From Gemmatimonadota bacterium (GTDB lineage Bacteria > Gemmatimonadota > Gemmatimonadetes > Longimicrobiales > Gaopeijiaceae), in NCBI GenBank assembly GCA_016209995.1, contig JACQVC010000408.1:1-5800 (forward strand): a stretch of 5,800 bases of DNA, written 5' to 3'. The first letter of the stretch is position 1. Every line of letters begins with the position of its first letter. The notes under the pieces are model-generated. The model ran no database searches, was not told the DNA's origin, and saw only the letters and a program-made list of their open reading frames with translations. Below are positions 1 through 5,800 of the stretch, piece after piece. The translations under genes and the position numbers were made by a program.

Positions 1-1037
1 CCGCACACGACGCGGTCCCGGCCATCCACGGCGTGGCGCTCGACCTGCGCGATGGTGTGCGCCCCGTCGTAGACCAGACCCAGGCCCAGCTCCTGCCACG
101 GGCGGCCGAACGCGTGCTGAAATACCTCGCGCACGCGGTGCGCCATCATCTGGCGGTTGGCGAACGCGAAGTTCGCGGCTGCCCGCATGGCCCCGAGGTA
201 GCGTTCGGCCTCCGGCGAGCCGAGGGGGGCGCAGCAGAGCTGCCGGTCCGGAAGGTCGATGCCGTACTTCTGCGCTGCGCGCAGCATGACCTCGAGATAG
301 TCATCGCAGACCTGGTAGCCGAGGCCGCGGGACCCGGAGTGGATGAATACGGTCACGGTGCCCGGCTCGAGCCCCAGCCGCGTGGCCGTGGCAGGATCGT
401 ACACCTCGGAGACGGCGCCGATCTCGATGAAATGGTTGCCGCTGCCGACGGTGCCCACCTGGTCGCGACCGCGGTCGACCGCCCGCTTGCTGACCTGCTC
501 GGGATCGGCGCCACGGATCGTACCGCGGTCCTCGATATGGTCCAGGTCGGCCGCCGTGCCGAACCCCTGGTCCACGGCCCAGGCGGCGCCCCGCACGAGA
601 ATGTCCCGTATGGCCGTCGGTGTGAGGACGAACTTCTTGTAACCGCGGCCCACGCCTGCGGGGACGGACGCGAAGAGATCGTCCATCAAGTTCTTCAGCT
701 TCGGTTTCACCTCGTCAGCGCGCAGGTGAGTGCGCAGGAGGCGCACCCCGCAGTTGATGTCGTAGCCCACGCCGCCCGGCGAGATGACGCCGCCTTCCGT
801 CTCGTCGAAGGCGGCCACGCCGCCGATGGCGAACCCATAGCCCCAGTGTATGTCCGGCATGCCGATCGAGCGCGCCACGATTCCCGGGAGCTGAGCCACG
901 TTGGCAACCTGCTGGACCGCCTGATCGCCGCGGATATCGCGCATGAGCGACTCGTCCGCGAAGATGAGGCCATCGACGCGCATCTTCCCCTGCTTGGGAA
1001 TCAGCCAGCGGTACTCGTCGAGCTTGATGACTTCCAT
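1..1037 (-). CDS. rtcB: RNA-splicing ligase RtcB, C-terminus cut off by window edge
   Basis: RtcB is a GTP- and Mn(II)-dependent RNA ligase that joins RNA 2',3'-cyclic-phosphate or 3'-phosphate ends to 5'-OH ends through an enzyme-His-GMP intermediate, acting in tRNA splicing or RNA repair in the cytoplasm. Reading the minus strand from ATG at 1037 gives 345 residues without a stop, starting MEVIKLDEYRWLIP. Family motifs appear in order: PDIHWGYGFAIGG (61-73), GYDINCGVR (91-99) with metal ligands Asp93 and Cys96, GTVGSGNHFIE (195-205) with His202, FIHSGSRGLGYQ (231-242) with His233, and YDGAHTIAQVE (323-333) with His327. The roughly 135 missing residues should carry the HRKGAT motif with the guanylylated histidine. 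Length and motif spacing match the long, Pyrococcus-type RtcB of about 480 residues. A good ribosome-binding site (GGGAG, 1044-1048) lies 6 nt before the start. The gene lies 30 nt downstream of archease, its activator. Oddity: HT follows the metal histidine where HN is usual. Confidence 0.96.
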   Translation of the reverse strand, partial: MEVIKLDEYRWLIPKQGKMRVDGLIFADESLMRDIRGDQAVQQVANVAQLPGIVARSIGMPDIHWGYGFAIGGVAAFDETEGGVISPGGVGYDINCGVRLLRTHLRADEVKPKLKNLMDDLFASVPAGVGRGYKKFVLTPTAIRDILVRGAAWAVDQGFGTAADLDHIEDRGTIRGADPEQVSKRAVDRGRDQVGTVGSGNHFIEIGAVSEVYDPATATRLGLEPGTVTVFIHSGSRGLGYQVCDDYLEVMLRAAQKYGIDLPDRQLCCAPLGSPEAERYLGAMRAAANFAFANRQMMAHRVREVFQHAFGRPWQELGLGLVYDGAHTIAQVERHAVDGRDRVVC

Positions 1038-1041
1038 TACG

Positions 1042-1048
1042 CTCTCCC
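1042..1048 (-). promoter_or_regulatory. Ribosome-binding site of rtcB
   Basis: On the minus strand GGGAGAG lies in the 30-nt gap between the archease stop and the rtcB ATG at 1037, with its GGGAG core 6 nt from the start. It supports this ATG, which also gives the usual RtcB N-terminus, and suggests that rtcB has its own initiation signal within the operon. Confidence 0.7.
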
Positions 1049-1067
1049 ACCGGCGCGATGCAACCTG

Positions 1068-1481
1068 CTATACATCGAAGATCACCCGGGCATACCACCC
1101 ATCCCCGCGCGGTTGAGCGACGAGATTGTGGTACGTCACGCCCTTGATCTCGCGCGCCGGCGTGACCGGGTCCGGGCCGCCGCGGACCGCCGCCCGCAAG
1201 TGCATGTCGGAGATCTCCAGGAACGCGGCGTCCGCGAAGGCAAAGCCCTCCACCTCGTGCCAGTACAACAGCTCGCGCAGCCAGGCCATGAGCAGGGACG
1301 GCAAGTCTGCGGCAGTCAGCTCCAGCGTCCGTTCTTCGATCGGCGACGGCGGAGCTTCGAGGATGAGCGCCGTCATTCCGAGCGCGGCGCGACGCAACAG
1401 CTCACCGCGCTCAGGCGCTTCGACCTCGATCCCGACATCGGCGGTGTGCTCGATCTGCCGCACGCCCGGAACATCACTCAT
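1068..1481 (-). CDS. Archease, RtcB-activating protein
   Basis: Archease (DUF101 family) is a small metal-binding protein that speeds guanylylation of RtcB and allows multiple turnover; it acts with RtcB in the cytoplasm. The 137-residue product has the usual length of the family. It shows the N-terminal hallmark QIEHTADVGIEV (residues 9-20), a central helical stretch LPSLLMAWLRELLYWHEVEGF (60-80), the C-terminal block EIKGVTYHNL (111-120) and the terminal strand ARVIFDV. Asp15 of the HTAD motif and Asp136 near the C-terminus are the acidic residues I would expect to bind metal, judging from the family. The ATG at 1481 overlaps the stop of the upstream small gene by 8 nt (ATGAGTGATG), and no Shine-Dalgarno sequence is evident, so translational coupling is likely. 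rtcB follows after 30 nt. Archease and rtcB are often adjacent in archaea and some bacteria, which supports both calls. Confidence 0.95.
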   Translation of the reverse strand: MSDVPGVRQIEHTADVGIEVEAPERGELLRRAALGMTALILEAPPSPIEERTLELTAADLPSLLMAWLRELLYWHEVEGFAFADAAFLEISDMHLRAAVRGGPDPVTPAREIKGVTYHNLVAQPRGDGWYARVIFDV

Positions 1482-1701
1482 CCCGGGACACGAGTCGTAT
1501 CGGATCGACCGCGGCGCGGTAGATCTCCTCGCTCAGCCATGCCATCCGCACAGCGACCTCCTCGAGCTGCTCGCGCGTCAGGAGCGAGCGCTTACGGTTG
1601 AGCAACCTGGCCAGTGCCAGCAGCTCCTCGAGCCGCTCCCTGAGCTCGAGGTTCGAGCGCTCCTCGCGGTGCGCCTGTTCCGACCGTTCCCCGTCGCCCA
1701 T
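1474..1701 (-). CDS. Small charged helical protein of unknown function
   Basis: I do not recognise this protein. From ATG at 1701 it has 75 residues, starting MGDGERSEQAHREERSN. It is rich in Glu, Arg and Leu, with runs such as LELRERLEELLALARLLNRK (residues 18-37) and LTREQLEEVAVRMAWLSEEI (40-59) that suggest two amphipathic helices, perhaps a helical hairpin or short coiled coil. There is no signal peptide, membrane segment, Cys/His metal site or known nucleic-acid-binding motif. I chose ATG 1701 because AGGCGGAG (1708-1715) precedes it with a 6-nt gap. A GTG at 1767 in the same frame would give 97 residues and overlap the upstream gene by 20 nt, but has no clear ribosome-binding site. Third codon positions are mostly G or C, as in neighbouring genes. 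Its TGA overlaps the archease start by 8 nt, so it is probably co-translated and may work with RtcB-archease; that role is inference. Confidence 0.6.
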   Translation of the reverse strand: MGDGERSEQAHREERSNLELRERLEELLALARLLNRKRSLLTREQLEEVAVRMAWLSEEIYRAAVDPIRLVSRDE

Positions 1702-1707
1702 CACGAG

Positions 1708-1715
1708 CTCCGCCT
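1708..1715 (-). promoter_or_regulatory. Ribosome-binding site deciding the small gene's start
   Basis: AGGCGGAG on the minus strand ends 6 nt before ATG 1701. It favours the 75-residue form of the small protein over the 97-residue form starting at GTG 1767, which has only CGGTACCTCCGGG in front of it. Confidence 0.45.
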
Positions 1716-1747
1716 GGTCGCTGTCACCGGACCCATCCGCTACTCCA

Positions 1748-2134
1748 TTACTCCACTGGCCATTCACCCCGGAGGTACCGGTCCGCCACGCCCTCGAACG
1801 TGAGATCCCGTTGCACCTGGCGGGCTTTGAGAAAGCGGCCGACGAAGTCCCAGGTGTTCCCCCGCGCGAGGTCTACGCCGAGGAGCTTGCGTCGATCGAA
1901 CGGGACTGCGCTCGCCCGCAGCGCCATGGCGGACTTGACCACGTCCTGCACGTTGCCGCCCGCCAGGTATTGAGCCTCGAGCTCAGCGATCGTGAAGTCG
2001 AGACCACTCTTGTGCGCCGCCAGAATCGCGGCCAGTACCTCGGGCGTGAGCGTCTTGCGCAGCCGCATGGCGACCATCTGGCCCCATCCGATCCGTACGC
2101 CCGACCGGCGCAGGTGCAGCCACGCCCGGATCAC
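1748..2134 (-). CDS. FloA-like (UPF0365) N-terminal-region protein, lacks SPFH core
   Basis: The 128-residue product resembles the region of flotillin-like protein FloA (B. subtilis YqfA) just after its membrane anchor. Shared features in order are SGVRIGWGQMVAMRLRK (11-27; FloA has AGVKIS...VGMRLRR), AAHKSGLDF (39-47; FloA AHKAGLNV), the signature QYLAGGNVQDVV (55-66; FloA HYLAGGNVDRVV), and FDRRKLLGVDLA (79-90; FloA FERCAAIDLAG). FloA is about 330 residues; here the N-terminal membrane segment, the SPFH core and the C-terminal coiled coil are absent. The last 23 residues (QVQRDLTFEGVADRYLRGEW...) match nothing I know. The GTG start at 2134 is forced by an in-frame TGA about 40 nt upstream; GGGAAG (2142-2147) is a plausible ribosome-binding site. 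It seems to be the first gene of the operon leading to archease and rtcB. FloA organises membrane microdomains, but without the core this protein's role is unknown. It may be a standalone domain family or a decayed floA; the intact frame and ordinary codon use favour a working gene. Confidence 0.82.
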   Translation of the reverse strand: MIRAWLHLRRSGVRIGWGQMVAMRLRKTLTPEVLAAILAAHKSGLDFTIAELEAQYLAGGNVQDVVKSAMALRASAVPFDRRKLLGVDLARGNTWDFVGRFLKARQVQRDLTFEGVADRYLRGEWPVE

Positions 2135-2299
2135 TGGCTCACTTCCCGCAACATACCATTTCCCGCCTTCACAAGCTCAAGTCCGAACCGCCCGGTGACC
2201 TCGGTCTATCTACGCCGCTGCCCCGAACCATCAATCGCATTCCAATCTACTTGCGCGCCAGCGTGACGCAGCAGAGCTTATTCGCCCAGGAGTTCTCTA
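2135..2299. promoter_or_regulatory. Divergent intergenic region; promoters inferred, not resolved
   Basis: This 165-bp gap separates the minus-strand RNA-ligase operon from the plus-strand receptor gene, so both promoters should lie here. It is less GC-rich than the genes. I find no convincing sigma-70-type pair on either strand. The best minus-strand -10 candidate is TATGTT (about 2150-2155), but it lies only some 15 nt from the start codon and its best upstream TTGAGC is about 19 nt away. On the plus strand TTGCGC (2251-2256) lacks a good -10. A small inverted repeat, GACC-TC-GGTC (2197-2206), is too short to call an operator. No riboswitch, Fur-like box or RNA gene is apparent. Confidence 0.45.
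2288..2292 (+). promoter_or_regulatory. Ribosome-binding site fixing the receptor's GTG start
   Basis: AGGAG lies 7 nt before GTG 2300. The alternative in-frame ATG at 2324 has only CCCCGCTAAACCT before it and no Shine-Dalgarno sequence, so the GTG is the better start despite being a less common codon. Confidence 0.75.
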
Positions 2300-4438
2300 G
2301 TGCACTCTAACCCCGCTAAACCTATGAACCGCACCATCGTGAGCTTCCGCACCGAAGCGGTCGTGATCCTTCTGGCGCTCGCCGCCGCCTCACCGGGCGC
2401 GGCCGCGGCCGTCCAGACTACTCCCGCCGACAGCGTGATCGCGCTATCGCCGATCACGGTAACCGTGCTGCGCACGCCGTTCGAGCTGAACCAGGCGCCG
2501 TACGCTGTGGCCGTCGTCGGCCAGGACGCCATCCGCCTGGCGCGACCGGGGCTCGCACTGGACGAAGCGTTGCGCACAGTCCCGGGCGTACAGGTGGACA
2601 ATCGCTACAACTACGCTTTGGGCGAGCGCATCTCAATGCGCGGCTTCGGCGCTCGCGCACAGTTCGGCGTGCGCGGCGTCAAGGTACTGATCGACGGCAT
2701 CCCGGCAACCATGCCGGACGGGCAGACCACGCTGAATCACGTGAACCCGAGCACGCTCGGTCGTATCGAGGTCATTCGCGGCCCCGCGTCCACGGTCTAC
2801 GGAAACGCGGCCGGTGGTGTGATCCAACTGCATTCCGCGGAGCCGCCGGACATGCCGTTCCAGCAGGCGATCCGCGTGATCAGCGGCGAGGACGGGCTGC
2901 TGCGTACGGAGGCCACGACCAGCGGCCGCCAGGGCAACACCTCCTATATGGTCAACCTCAACCGGCTTAACTACGACGGCTATCGTGACAGCCATAAGCC
3001 GGAATCGACTAGGTTCTCCAATTCGGCGGAGAACTACCAGGCGAGCGCGCATTTCGGACACCGCGGCGCGCGCACTCAGCTCAACACGTGGCTCCACTTC
3101 GTCGATTACGATGCCCGAAACCCCGGATCGCTCTCCGCGACGCTACTGGCCGCGAACCGTAACCAGGCCTTCATCAACAACGTGAACCAGAAGACGGGCG
3201 AGAAGGGGCGGCACGCCCAGCTGGGTGCCTCCTGGAACCGCAGCATGCAGTCCGGACAGCTCGAGGTGGCGGGCTACGTGCTGAACCGGAGCCTGGATAA
3301 TCCGATCCCGAACGAGATCATCGATCTGGAGCGCAACGCTGGCGGCCTGCGCCTTTCCTATACTCGCGACCTGGCCGCGGGCCAGCGCGCCGTGAATCTG
3401 GCGATCGGTGCCGAGGTCGATGCGCAACTGGATGACCGTCAGCGGTACGTCAACAGCCAGGGCACTCGCGGCAACAAGACCCTCGATCAGGAGGAAACGG
3501 TTTTGTCCCTGGGGGCCGCCGCCCAGGCTACCGCGCCGCTCGGGGACCTGCTCGAGCTGGTGGCCGCGCTGCGCTACGATCGTGCCCGGTTCGAGGCGGA
3601 CGATCGGTTGATCACGTCCACGAACCCTGACGATTCGGGCGTGCGCGTGATGAACGCGCTCAGCCCGTCCGTGGGCGTGCTGCTGGCCGTGGCGGACGCG
3701 TTTCATCCCTACGCGAACGTGGCCACCTCGTTCGAGACGCCGACGACGACGGAGCTGGTCAACCGGCCCAGCGGCGCCGGCGGGTTCAATCCCGAGATCG
3801 ACCCGCAGCGGACGTATTCCGTCGAAACCGGGGCCAAGGGACGCTTGCTGGGTCGCGCCGCGTATCAGCTCGCGCTCTACTATGCGCGCGTGCACGATCA
3901 GCTCATTCCCTTCGAGATCCCTGCTGCGCCGGGCCGCCAGTTCTTCAAGAACGCCGGCTCCGCGACGCACAAGGGCGCCGAGCTGGGGATCAGCCTGGCG
4001 GTCGCCGATTTTCTCAGCACCCAGATCGCGTACACGTACACGGACGCCCGCTTCCGCACCTACATCACCTCGACGGGACTGCGGCGCGACGGCAAGCGTG
4101 TCCCGGGCATCGCGAAGAACCGGCTGAGCGGGCTGGTCTCGCTGCGCGCGCCCTGGGGCACCTTCGCGGACATCGAGACGCGCTATGTGTCCAGAATGGC
4201 GGCGGACGATGGGAACGCGAACTATTCCGGCGCGTACGCCGTGACCGACGTGCGTGCCGGGCTGCGCGAGCGCCGCATCGGTAGCCTGGACGTCTCGCCG
4301 TTCATCGGAGTCACGAACTTGTTCGACCGGAAGTACAACACCTCGGTCACGATCAACGCATTCGGCGGGCGGTACTACGAGCCCGGCCCCGGAACCAAGG
4401 TGTACGTCGGAGGCGATATCCGTTTTCCGGTGCGCTGA
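2300..4438 (+). CDS. TonB-dependent outer-membrane receptor, YncD/PqqU-like
   Basis: This is a complete 712-residue outer-membrane transporter driven by TonB-ExbBD. A signal peptide spans residues 1-37 (hydrophobic VVILLALAAA at 21-30, likely cleavage after the AAAA run). A TonB-box-like PITVTV (51-56) follows, then the plug (about 62-178) and the 22-strand barrel. Plug motifs ISMRGFGARAQFGVRGVKV (111-129), DGIPATMPDGQ (132-142), RIEVIRGPASTVYGNAAGGV (155-174) and C-terminal features SFETPTTTEL, VPGIAKNRL and FGGRYYEPGPG closely resemble, as I remember it, E. coli YncD (DGIPATMPDGQ, RGFETPTINEL, IPGIARN, GRYYEPAPG). YncD, renamed PqqU, imports pyrroloquinoline quinone. The subfamily call is good; the substrate is inference, because ferric-siderophore receptors share the fold. 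GTG 2300 is preferred to ATG 2324 because of its ribosome-binding site. The protein ends IRFPVR, without the usual terminal aromatic residue. The gene stands alone on its strand, diverging from the rtcB operon and converging on the DUF5916 gene. No Fur box is seen. Confidence 0.95.
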   Translation: MHSNPAKPMNRTIVSFRTEAVVILLALAAASPGAAAAVQTTPADSVIALSPITVTVLRTPFELNQAPYAVAVVGQDAIRLARPGLALDEALRTVPGVQVDNRYNYALGERISMRGFGARAQFGVRGVKVLIDGIPATMPDGQTTLNHVNPSTLGRIEVIRGPASTVYGNAAGGVIQLHSAEPPDMPFQQAIRVISGEDGLLRTEATTSGRQGNTSYMVNLNRLNYDGYRDSHKPESTRFSNSAENYQASAHFGHRGARTQLNTWLHFVDYDARNPGSLSATLLAANRNQAFINNVNQKTGEKGRHAQLGASWNRSMQSGQLEVAGYVLNRSLDNPIPNEIIDLERNAGGLRLSYTRDLAAGQRAVNLAIGAEVDAQLDDRQRYVNSQGTRGNKTLDQEETVLSLGAAAQATAPLGDLLELVAALRYDRARFEADDRLITSTNPDDSGVRVMNALSPSVGVLLAVADAFHPYANVATSFETPTTTELVNRPSGAGGFNPEIDPQRTYSVETGAKGRLLGRAAYQLALYYARVHDQLIPFEIPAAPGRQFFKNAGSATHKGAELGISLAVADFLSTQIAYTYTDARFRTYITSTGLRRDGKRVPGIAKNRLSGLVSLRAPWGTFADIETRYVSRMAADDGNANYSGAYAVTDVRAGLRERRIGSLDVSPFIGVTNLFDRKYNTSVTINAFGGRYYEPGPGTKVYVGGDIRFPVR

Positions 4439-4466
4439 GGCGCACGGCGTAGGACCAAACCACACC

Positions 4467-4495
4467 TTGAGGGAGGTGTCCCGCACCTCCCGCAA
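4467..4495. terminator. Hairpin between convergent genes, likely bidirectional terminator
   Basis: A perfect 8-bp stem, GGGAGGTG (4471-4478) with CACCTCCC (4484-4491), closes a 5-nt loop TCCCG. Beyond one A/G mismatch it continues with TTG (4467-4469) pairing with CAA (4493-4495). It lies 28 nt after the receptor stop and 18 nt after the stop of the converging DUF5916 gene, so it could end transcripts from both sides. There is no long T-run on either side, so intrinsic termination may be weak, or the hairpin may mainly protect 3' ends. Confidence 0.65.
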
Positions 4496-4513
4496 GCGCT
4501 CTTCCATCTCCCC

Positions 4514-5800
4514 TCACGGCCGCCAGGCGTAGCCCAGCTTCGTGAAGAAGGTGCGGGACCGCTGCGTCAGGTCGTAGCGCTCGGTACCCAAGTAGTTGTC
4601 CCCGTAACCGACGAACCAGACGGTCTGCGGGTTCACCTTGTACGAAAAGAGAAGCTGCGTGAGGACCGACTCGTCCTTCACGTTCACGGGCACGCTGTAC
4701 AGGCTCGGGGTCCGGTCCACGCGGCGGTACTGGACGATCGCGCGCACGAACGCTCGCCGGCCGAGGTGGTAGACCACGCGCGGCTGGAACAGCTTCGCAC
4801 GGAAGACCTGGTCGCCGTGATAGGCGAGTCGCTGATCGCGATAGCTCGCTTCGAGGGAGAGGCGATCGAAGAGGTTTACCGAGAAGAATGGGCCGAGTAT
4901 CACGCTGGTTGACGCCCGCGCGTTGGTGAAGTCGATCGCGTCGCCGAAGTCCACAAAGCCGCCGAAATGGGTGTCGCCCGTCGGGCGGGTGTTGAAGCTG
5001 ATGAAGGCGCGGCTGAGTCCGTAAAGCACATCCGCGAACAGCTCCTGGGCGCGCGTGACCTCCACCTGGAACTGGGTCTGACTCGGACCCTGATAGAAGA
5101 TCTCCAGACTGGCGAGTTGATCGGTGAGGCGACCGCCGTGATCCTGCGTGCGCCGCGCGAAGGGACTGATGTTGATCTGCGTGAACCACCCGCCGCTGGC
5201 CCTGCGGAAGACTCGCGAGAGTCCCGCATGCATGGTACGGACGTCCACCTGCGGCACGAAGCCGAGGTCGGCGCGGAACTCGGGGCTCAGGTCCTCATAA
5301 CTCAGGCCCGCGAACCAGTTGCGACTCGCGTGGATCAGCTCCAGCGAGGCCGCGCTACCGGCGAACGTGCCCGCCACCTGGCCCGCCGATGTGGCGAGAG
5401 CGCGCGGATACTCCGTGGACGAGAGCAGCAGTTGTGCACGCAGGCTGTTCGAGCGCGTGAACTGGAGGAAAGCGTCGGCGCCGGCGAGCGCGTTGCGGTA
5501 GTCCTCCCCGAACCGCCCCGTGAACAGCGCGCCGACGGAACTCGACCCGCCCACGTCATGCCGGTAACGGCCCACCAGGCTGTACGCATCCTGATCCAGA
5601 AAGTCCGCTGCGGAGCCCTGGTTCGCCGGGAAAATCAAGTTCGTGATGCGGTCCCGCGCGGCGAACAAGCCAATGGCGCTGGCACCGACATTGCCCGTGA
5701 GCTTCACGCCCGCCAGCGGATCCGCCACCGTGCGAGTGAACACGGCGTTGATCGGCGTGGTGAGGACGTCGGCGCTCTCGAGGACGAACGGCCGCTTCTC
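4514..5800 (-). CDS. DUF5916 outer-membrane beta-barrel protein, N-terminus outside window
   Basis: The minus-strand frame is open from the right edge to TGA at 4514-4516, giving the last 428 residues. The start of this segment, EKRPFVLESADVL, then INAVFTRTVADPLAGVKLTG (fragment residues 18-37), fits the DUF5916 pattern RPFFLEG...YTRRIG...GAKLTGK. What follows alternates short hydrophobic strands with turns rich in Gly, Asp and Asn, as in a beta-barrel: YSLVGRYRHDVGG, AFISFNTRPTGDTHFGG, LSLEASYRDQRLAY, TVWFVGYGDNYLGTERYDL. It ends FTKLGYAWRP. Full-length members are usually about 700-850 residues, with a signal peptide and an N-terminal CBM9-like domain that would lie beyond the right edge. 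These proteins are common in Bacteroidota, Gemmatimonadota and Acidobacteriota; their ligands are mostly unknown, and database names such as 'carbohydrate binding family 9' reflect only the N-terminal fold. A GTG at 5743 is internal and should not be taken as the start. The gene converges on the receptor gene and need not be linked to it in function. Confidence 0.85.
   Translation of the reverse strand, partial: EKRPFVLESADVLTTPINAVFTRTVADPLAGVKLTGNVGASAIGLFAARDRITNLIFPANQGSAADFLDQDAYSLVGRYRHDVGGSSSVGALFTGRFGEDYRNALAGADAFLQFTRSNSLRAQLLLSSTEYPRALATSAGQVAGTFAGSAASLELIHASRNWFAGLSYEDLSPEFRADLGFVPQVDVRTMHAGLSRVFRRASGGWFTQINISPFARRTQDHGGRLTDQLASLEIFYQGPSQTQFQVEVTRAQELFADVLYGLSRAFISFNTRPTGDTHFGGFVDFGDAIDFTNARASTSVILGPFFSVNLFDRLSLEASYRDQRLAYHGDQVFRAKLFQPRVVYHLGRRAFVRAIVQYRRVDRTPSLYSVPVNVKDESVLTQLLFSYKVNPQTVWFVGYGDNYLGTERYDLTQRSRTFFTKLGYAWRP

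Noticed and set aside
33..1601. A 522-codon open frame on the plus strand across rtcB, archease and the small gene
   Set aside because: It is antisense to clearly recognised RtcB and archease. Its product is a low-complexity His/Arg/Ala/Asp mix without family motifs, as expected for the complement of GC-rich coding DNA.
1474..2134. A frameshifted full-length FloA, with the small gene as its C-terminal half
   Set aside because: The small gene's product has no SPFH strands and none of FloA's Ala/Glu-rich tail, and is far too short to supply the missing 200 residues. It has its own ribosome-binding site.
2197..2206. GACC-TC-GGTC inverted repeat as an operator
   Set aside because: A 4-bp arm in GC-rich DNA is expected by chance, and it is not positioned against any clear promoter.
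1598..2266. A 222-codon plus-strand frame opposite the FloA-like and small genes
   Set aside because: The minus strand encodes clear FloA motifs here; the plus-strand product is Ser/Arg/Pro-rich without similarity to anything I know.
3143..4507. A 454-codon open frame on the minus strand opposite the receptor gene
   Set aside because: It lies antisense to the recognised TonB-dependent receptor; the product is Arg/Val/Gly-rich with no motif.
4353..5189. A 278-codon minus-strand frame overlapping the DUF5916 gene
   Set aside because: It is an out-of-frame shadow; the other frame carries the recognisable beta-strand pattern and stays open to the window edge.
5743..5800. GTG at 5743 as the start of the DUF5916 gene
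   Set aside because: The frame stays open to the window edge, and the residues before it (RPFVLES, TTPIN) fit the conserved DUF5916 block, so the gene begins outside the window.

Overview
The window is a gene-dense, GC-rich (about two-thirds G+C by eye) piece of a bacterial chromosome. A TonB-dependent outer-membrane receptor and a DUF5916-type outer-membrane protein show that the host has a Gram-negative envelope. The mix of a DUF5916 protein, a TonB receptor, a long-form RtcB with archease and a FloA-like protein would suit Gemmatimonadota, Acidobacteriota or a related group. That phylum guess is inference only; there is no rRNA or other marker here.

Left part (about 1-2134, minus strand): four closely packed genes read right to left and look like one operon. 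First is a 128-residue protein resembling the N-terminal third of the flotillin-like protein FloA (UPF0365). Next is a small, highly charged helical protein of 75 residues (97 if an upstream GTG is used). Then come archease and the RNA ligase RtcB, which runs off the left edge. RtcB joins RNA 2',3'-cyclic-phosphate or 3'-phosphate ends to 5'-OH ends, and archease is its known activating partner, so this half is an RNA repair or RNA ligation locus. The two genes ahead of archease are the least understood part of the window.

Middle (2135-2299): a 165-bp divergent intergenic region that should hold the promoters of the minus-strand operon and of the plus-strand receptor gene. I see no confident promoter, operator or riboswitch in it. 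A strong ribosome-binding site fixes a GTG start for the receptor.

Right part (2300-5800): a complete 712-residue TonB-dependent receptor on the plus strand, whose plug and C-terminal motifs most resemble the YncD/PqqU family (pyrroloquinoline quinone uptake in E. coli). A short spacer with a strong hairpin follows, probably a shared terminator. Converging on it from the right edge is the C-terminal 428 residues of a DUF5916 beta-barrel protein. No tRNA, rRNA, CRISPR array, insertion sequence or phage gene is visible. The candidate for something undescribed is the FloA-like fragment plus small protein placed in front of archease-rtcB.
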